NCBI RefSeq assembly: GCF_000730625.1 | Contig: NZ_BBIT01000002.1 | Coordinates: 682,001-746,000, forward strand | Source: Pseudomonas oryzihabitans NBRC 102199 | Lineage (GTDB): Bacteria > Pseudomonadota > Gammaproteobacteria > Pseudomonadales > Pseudomonadaceae | Direction of reading: 5' to 3' | Length of the DNA stretch: 64,000 bases | Shown here: positions 62,966 to 64,000 of the stretch, one piece after another | How positions within the stretch are numbered: the stretch's first letter is position 1 | Layout of the letters: each line of letters begins with the position of its first letter | The notes under the pieces: generated by a model | What the model was told of the DNA's origin: nothing | The model's database searches: none | Seen by the model: the letters and a program-made list of their open reading frames with translations, nothing else | Translations under genes and position numbers: made by a program

Positions 62966-63436
62966 ATGAGCGAAGCTGCGGAACTTACCTCGGTCGAACG
63001 CAAGATCCTGCGCGCTCTGCAACAGGACGGACGGCTCAGCAATGCCGAGCTGGCGCGCCAGGTTTCCCTGAGCCCGAGCGCCTGCTGGAACCACACGCGC
63101 AAGCTGTTCGAGAGCGGGATCATCACCGGTGTCAGGGCCCATGTGGATCCCAAGGCGGTGCAACGGGAGACCGCGGTGCTGGTGGGCGTGGTGCTGGACA
63201 GGTCGACCCCCGAATCCTTCCAGGCCTTCGAGGCAGCTGCACGCGCCCTGCCCCCGGTGCTGGAGTGCTACCTGGTGGCCGGCGACGTGGATTACTTCAT
63301 CAAGCTCAGGGTCAAGGACATCGCGGCTTTCAATCGCCTGCACAGCGAGCGGCTGATCGCCCTACCCGGCGTGCGCCAGGTGCGCACCTTTTTCGTGCTG
63401 AACGAGATCAAGACCGATGGATTGTTGCCCATCTGA
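62966..63436 (+). CDS. acdR: Lrp/AsnC-family regulator AcdR
   Basis: 156 aa. N-terminal HTH (LTSVERKILRALQQDGRLSNAELARQVSLSPSACWNHTRKL in the usual Lrp order), then the RAM ligand-binding domain with PPVLECYLVAGDVDYFIKLRVKD and LPGVRQVRTFFVLNEIK. Start at 62966 preceded by AAGGAG. Divergent from acdS, where AcdR is the known activator in characterized pseudomonads. Confidence 0.93.
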   Translation: MSEAAELTSVERKILRALQQDGRLSNAELARQVSLSPSACWNHTRKLFESGIITGVRAHVDPKAVQRETAVLVGVVLDRSTPESFQAFEAAARALPPVLECYLVAGDVDYFIKLRVKDIAAFNRLHSERLIALPGVRQVRTFFVLNEIKTDGLLPI

Positions 63437-63483
63437 TTAGGCGGGTGGCGCCTAGGGAGGGACGGGTACCGAGCGGCGCCCGT

Positions 63484-64000
63484 TCAGTACACCGTTGCCT
63501 GCGTGCTGTTGGTATCAGTGCCGGGCCCTGACAACCCGTTGGCCGTGGTCTCAGCCAAGAGTGCGTACGGGCCGGAACTCAGGTGATCACTCAAGAACTC
63601 CAGGCAGACCCTGATCTTCATAGACCCGGAAGCCCGAATCGTGGTGACGGCGGATACGTCAGCCGGCTGGTAATGTTCAGGTAGGACACGGACAAGCGTG
63701 CCATTTCTGATGCTCGGCGCCACGTCCCAGGTCGATGCCATGATGATGCCGAATCCTTCATGGGCCCACTCCCGAACGACATCACTGTGATTGGATGCCA
63801 TTGGCCCTGTCACCTTTACCGACTCAAGGCCATTTGGCCCCTCCAGCCGCCATACACCGAAACTCTGATCCCTGCCACGAAACAATAGACAATCGTGGCG
63901 TTGAAGGTCGCTTAGCGCGGTTGGGCAGCCTCGTTCTTCCAGATAGCTCGGAGCGGCACAGAGAATCCGTTGGCTGTCTGCAATCTTGTGAACAATCAGG
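63484..64000 (-). CDS. LysR-family regulator, C-terminal part only (cut by window end)
   Basis: The frame stays open to the end of the window, so the N-terminal HTH and the start lie beyond 64000. The visible ~172 residues are a LysR substrate-binding domain: the end of IVHKIADSQRILCAAPSYLEERG, HDCLLFRGRDQSFGVWRLEG, VTGPMASNHSDVVREWAHEGFGI, STWDVAPSIRNGTLVRVLPEHYQPAD and IRVCLEFLSDHL. This pattern is typical of the large DsdC/TrpI-like group in Pseudomonas. A ~40-residue tail after FLSDHL is longer than usual. Target genes probably lie outside the window. Confidence 0.88.
   Translation of the reverse strand, partial: LIVHKIADSQRILCAAPSYLEERGCPTALSDLQRHDCLLFRGRDQSFGVWRLEGPNGLESVKVTGPMASNHSDVVREWAHEGFGIIMASTWDVAPSIRNGTLVRVLPEHYQPADVSAVTTIRASGSMKIRVCLEFLSDHLSSGPYALLAETTANGLSGPGTDTNSTQATVY

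Overview
The window is bacterial chromosome from a Pseudomonas-type gammaproteobacterium. Evidence: consistently high GC with GC-rich third positions; the order rssB-rssC-tal-dusA and the block fabI / mltD-gloB-methyltransferase-rnhA-dnaQ, both familiar from Pseudomonas chromosomes; pobA/pobR, an OprD porin, a CrcZ/CrcY-type sRNA and an acdS/acdR pair. The pairing of ACC deaminase with a stand-alone AroA would suit a plant- or soil-associated species (the P. oryzihabitans/psychrotolerans group is a guess only). No rRNA, complete tRNA, CRISPR array or intact insertion sequence was seen.

Layout. 1-8.1 kb: RssB/RssC stress-sigma control, transaldolase, DusA, then a large hybrid histidine kinase facing two single-domain receivers. 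8.2-13.3 kb: an accessory island with a LexA box, a UmuD-like protein that has lost its protease dyad, UmuC, two AT-rich membrane-protein genes and a lone phage gpD gene. 13.3-18.1 kb: fasciclin protein, ECF sigma/anti-sigma pair, OmpR-type two-component system, EF-hand protein. 18.3-23.2 kb: a four-gene peptide/nickel/metallophore-class ABC importer behind a Zur-box-like palindrome, followed by 0.9 kb without genes. 24-29.4 kb: OprD porin, chemoreceptor, small exported protein, single-domain receiver, FNT-family channel. 29.4-38.7 kb: housekeeping block (fabI, mltD, gloB, rnhA, dnaQ, a ChpA-like phosphotransfer protein, nudC, a TSUP transporter). 38.8-45.4 kb: pobA/pobR, a second large hybrid kinase, and a stand-alone EPSP synthase with Phe in place of the usual active-site-loop Pro. 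45.5-48.6 kb: PhoD phosphatase with a possible Pho box, a Tus-family replication-terminator protein with a possible autoregulatory site, and a sigma-54-driven sRNA with A-rich Crc/Hfq-binding motifs. 48.7-53.8 kb: DUF1349-like protein, polyol dehydrogenase and polyol-binding protein under a divergent AraC regulator, an aldo/keto reductase. 54-59.7 kb: an operon joining PxpABC (5-oxoprolinase) homologues to a dedicated biotin carboxylase and carrier protein, with a divergent LysR regulator. 59.7-61.3 kb: hipBA toxin-antitoxin with three operators at exact 50-bp spacing. 61.4-64 kb: an unknown protein, acdS and divergent acdR, and a LysR regulator cut by the window end.

Themes. Regulation dominates: two hybrid kinases, three orphan receivers, one complete OmpR-type system, an ECF pair, and several LysR/AraC/Lrp regulators. 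Carbon-source hierarchy appears at several levels: the Crc-titrating sRNA lies beside polyol uptake/oxidation genes and near p-hydroxybenzoate catabolism. All domain and motif calls come from reading the translated sequence; no database search was possible.
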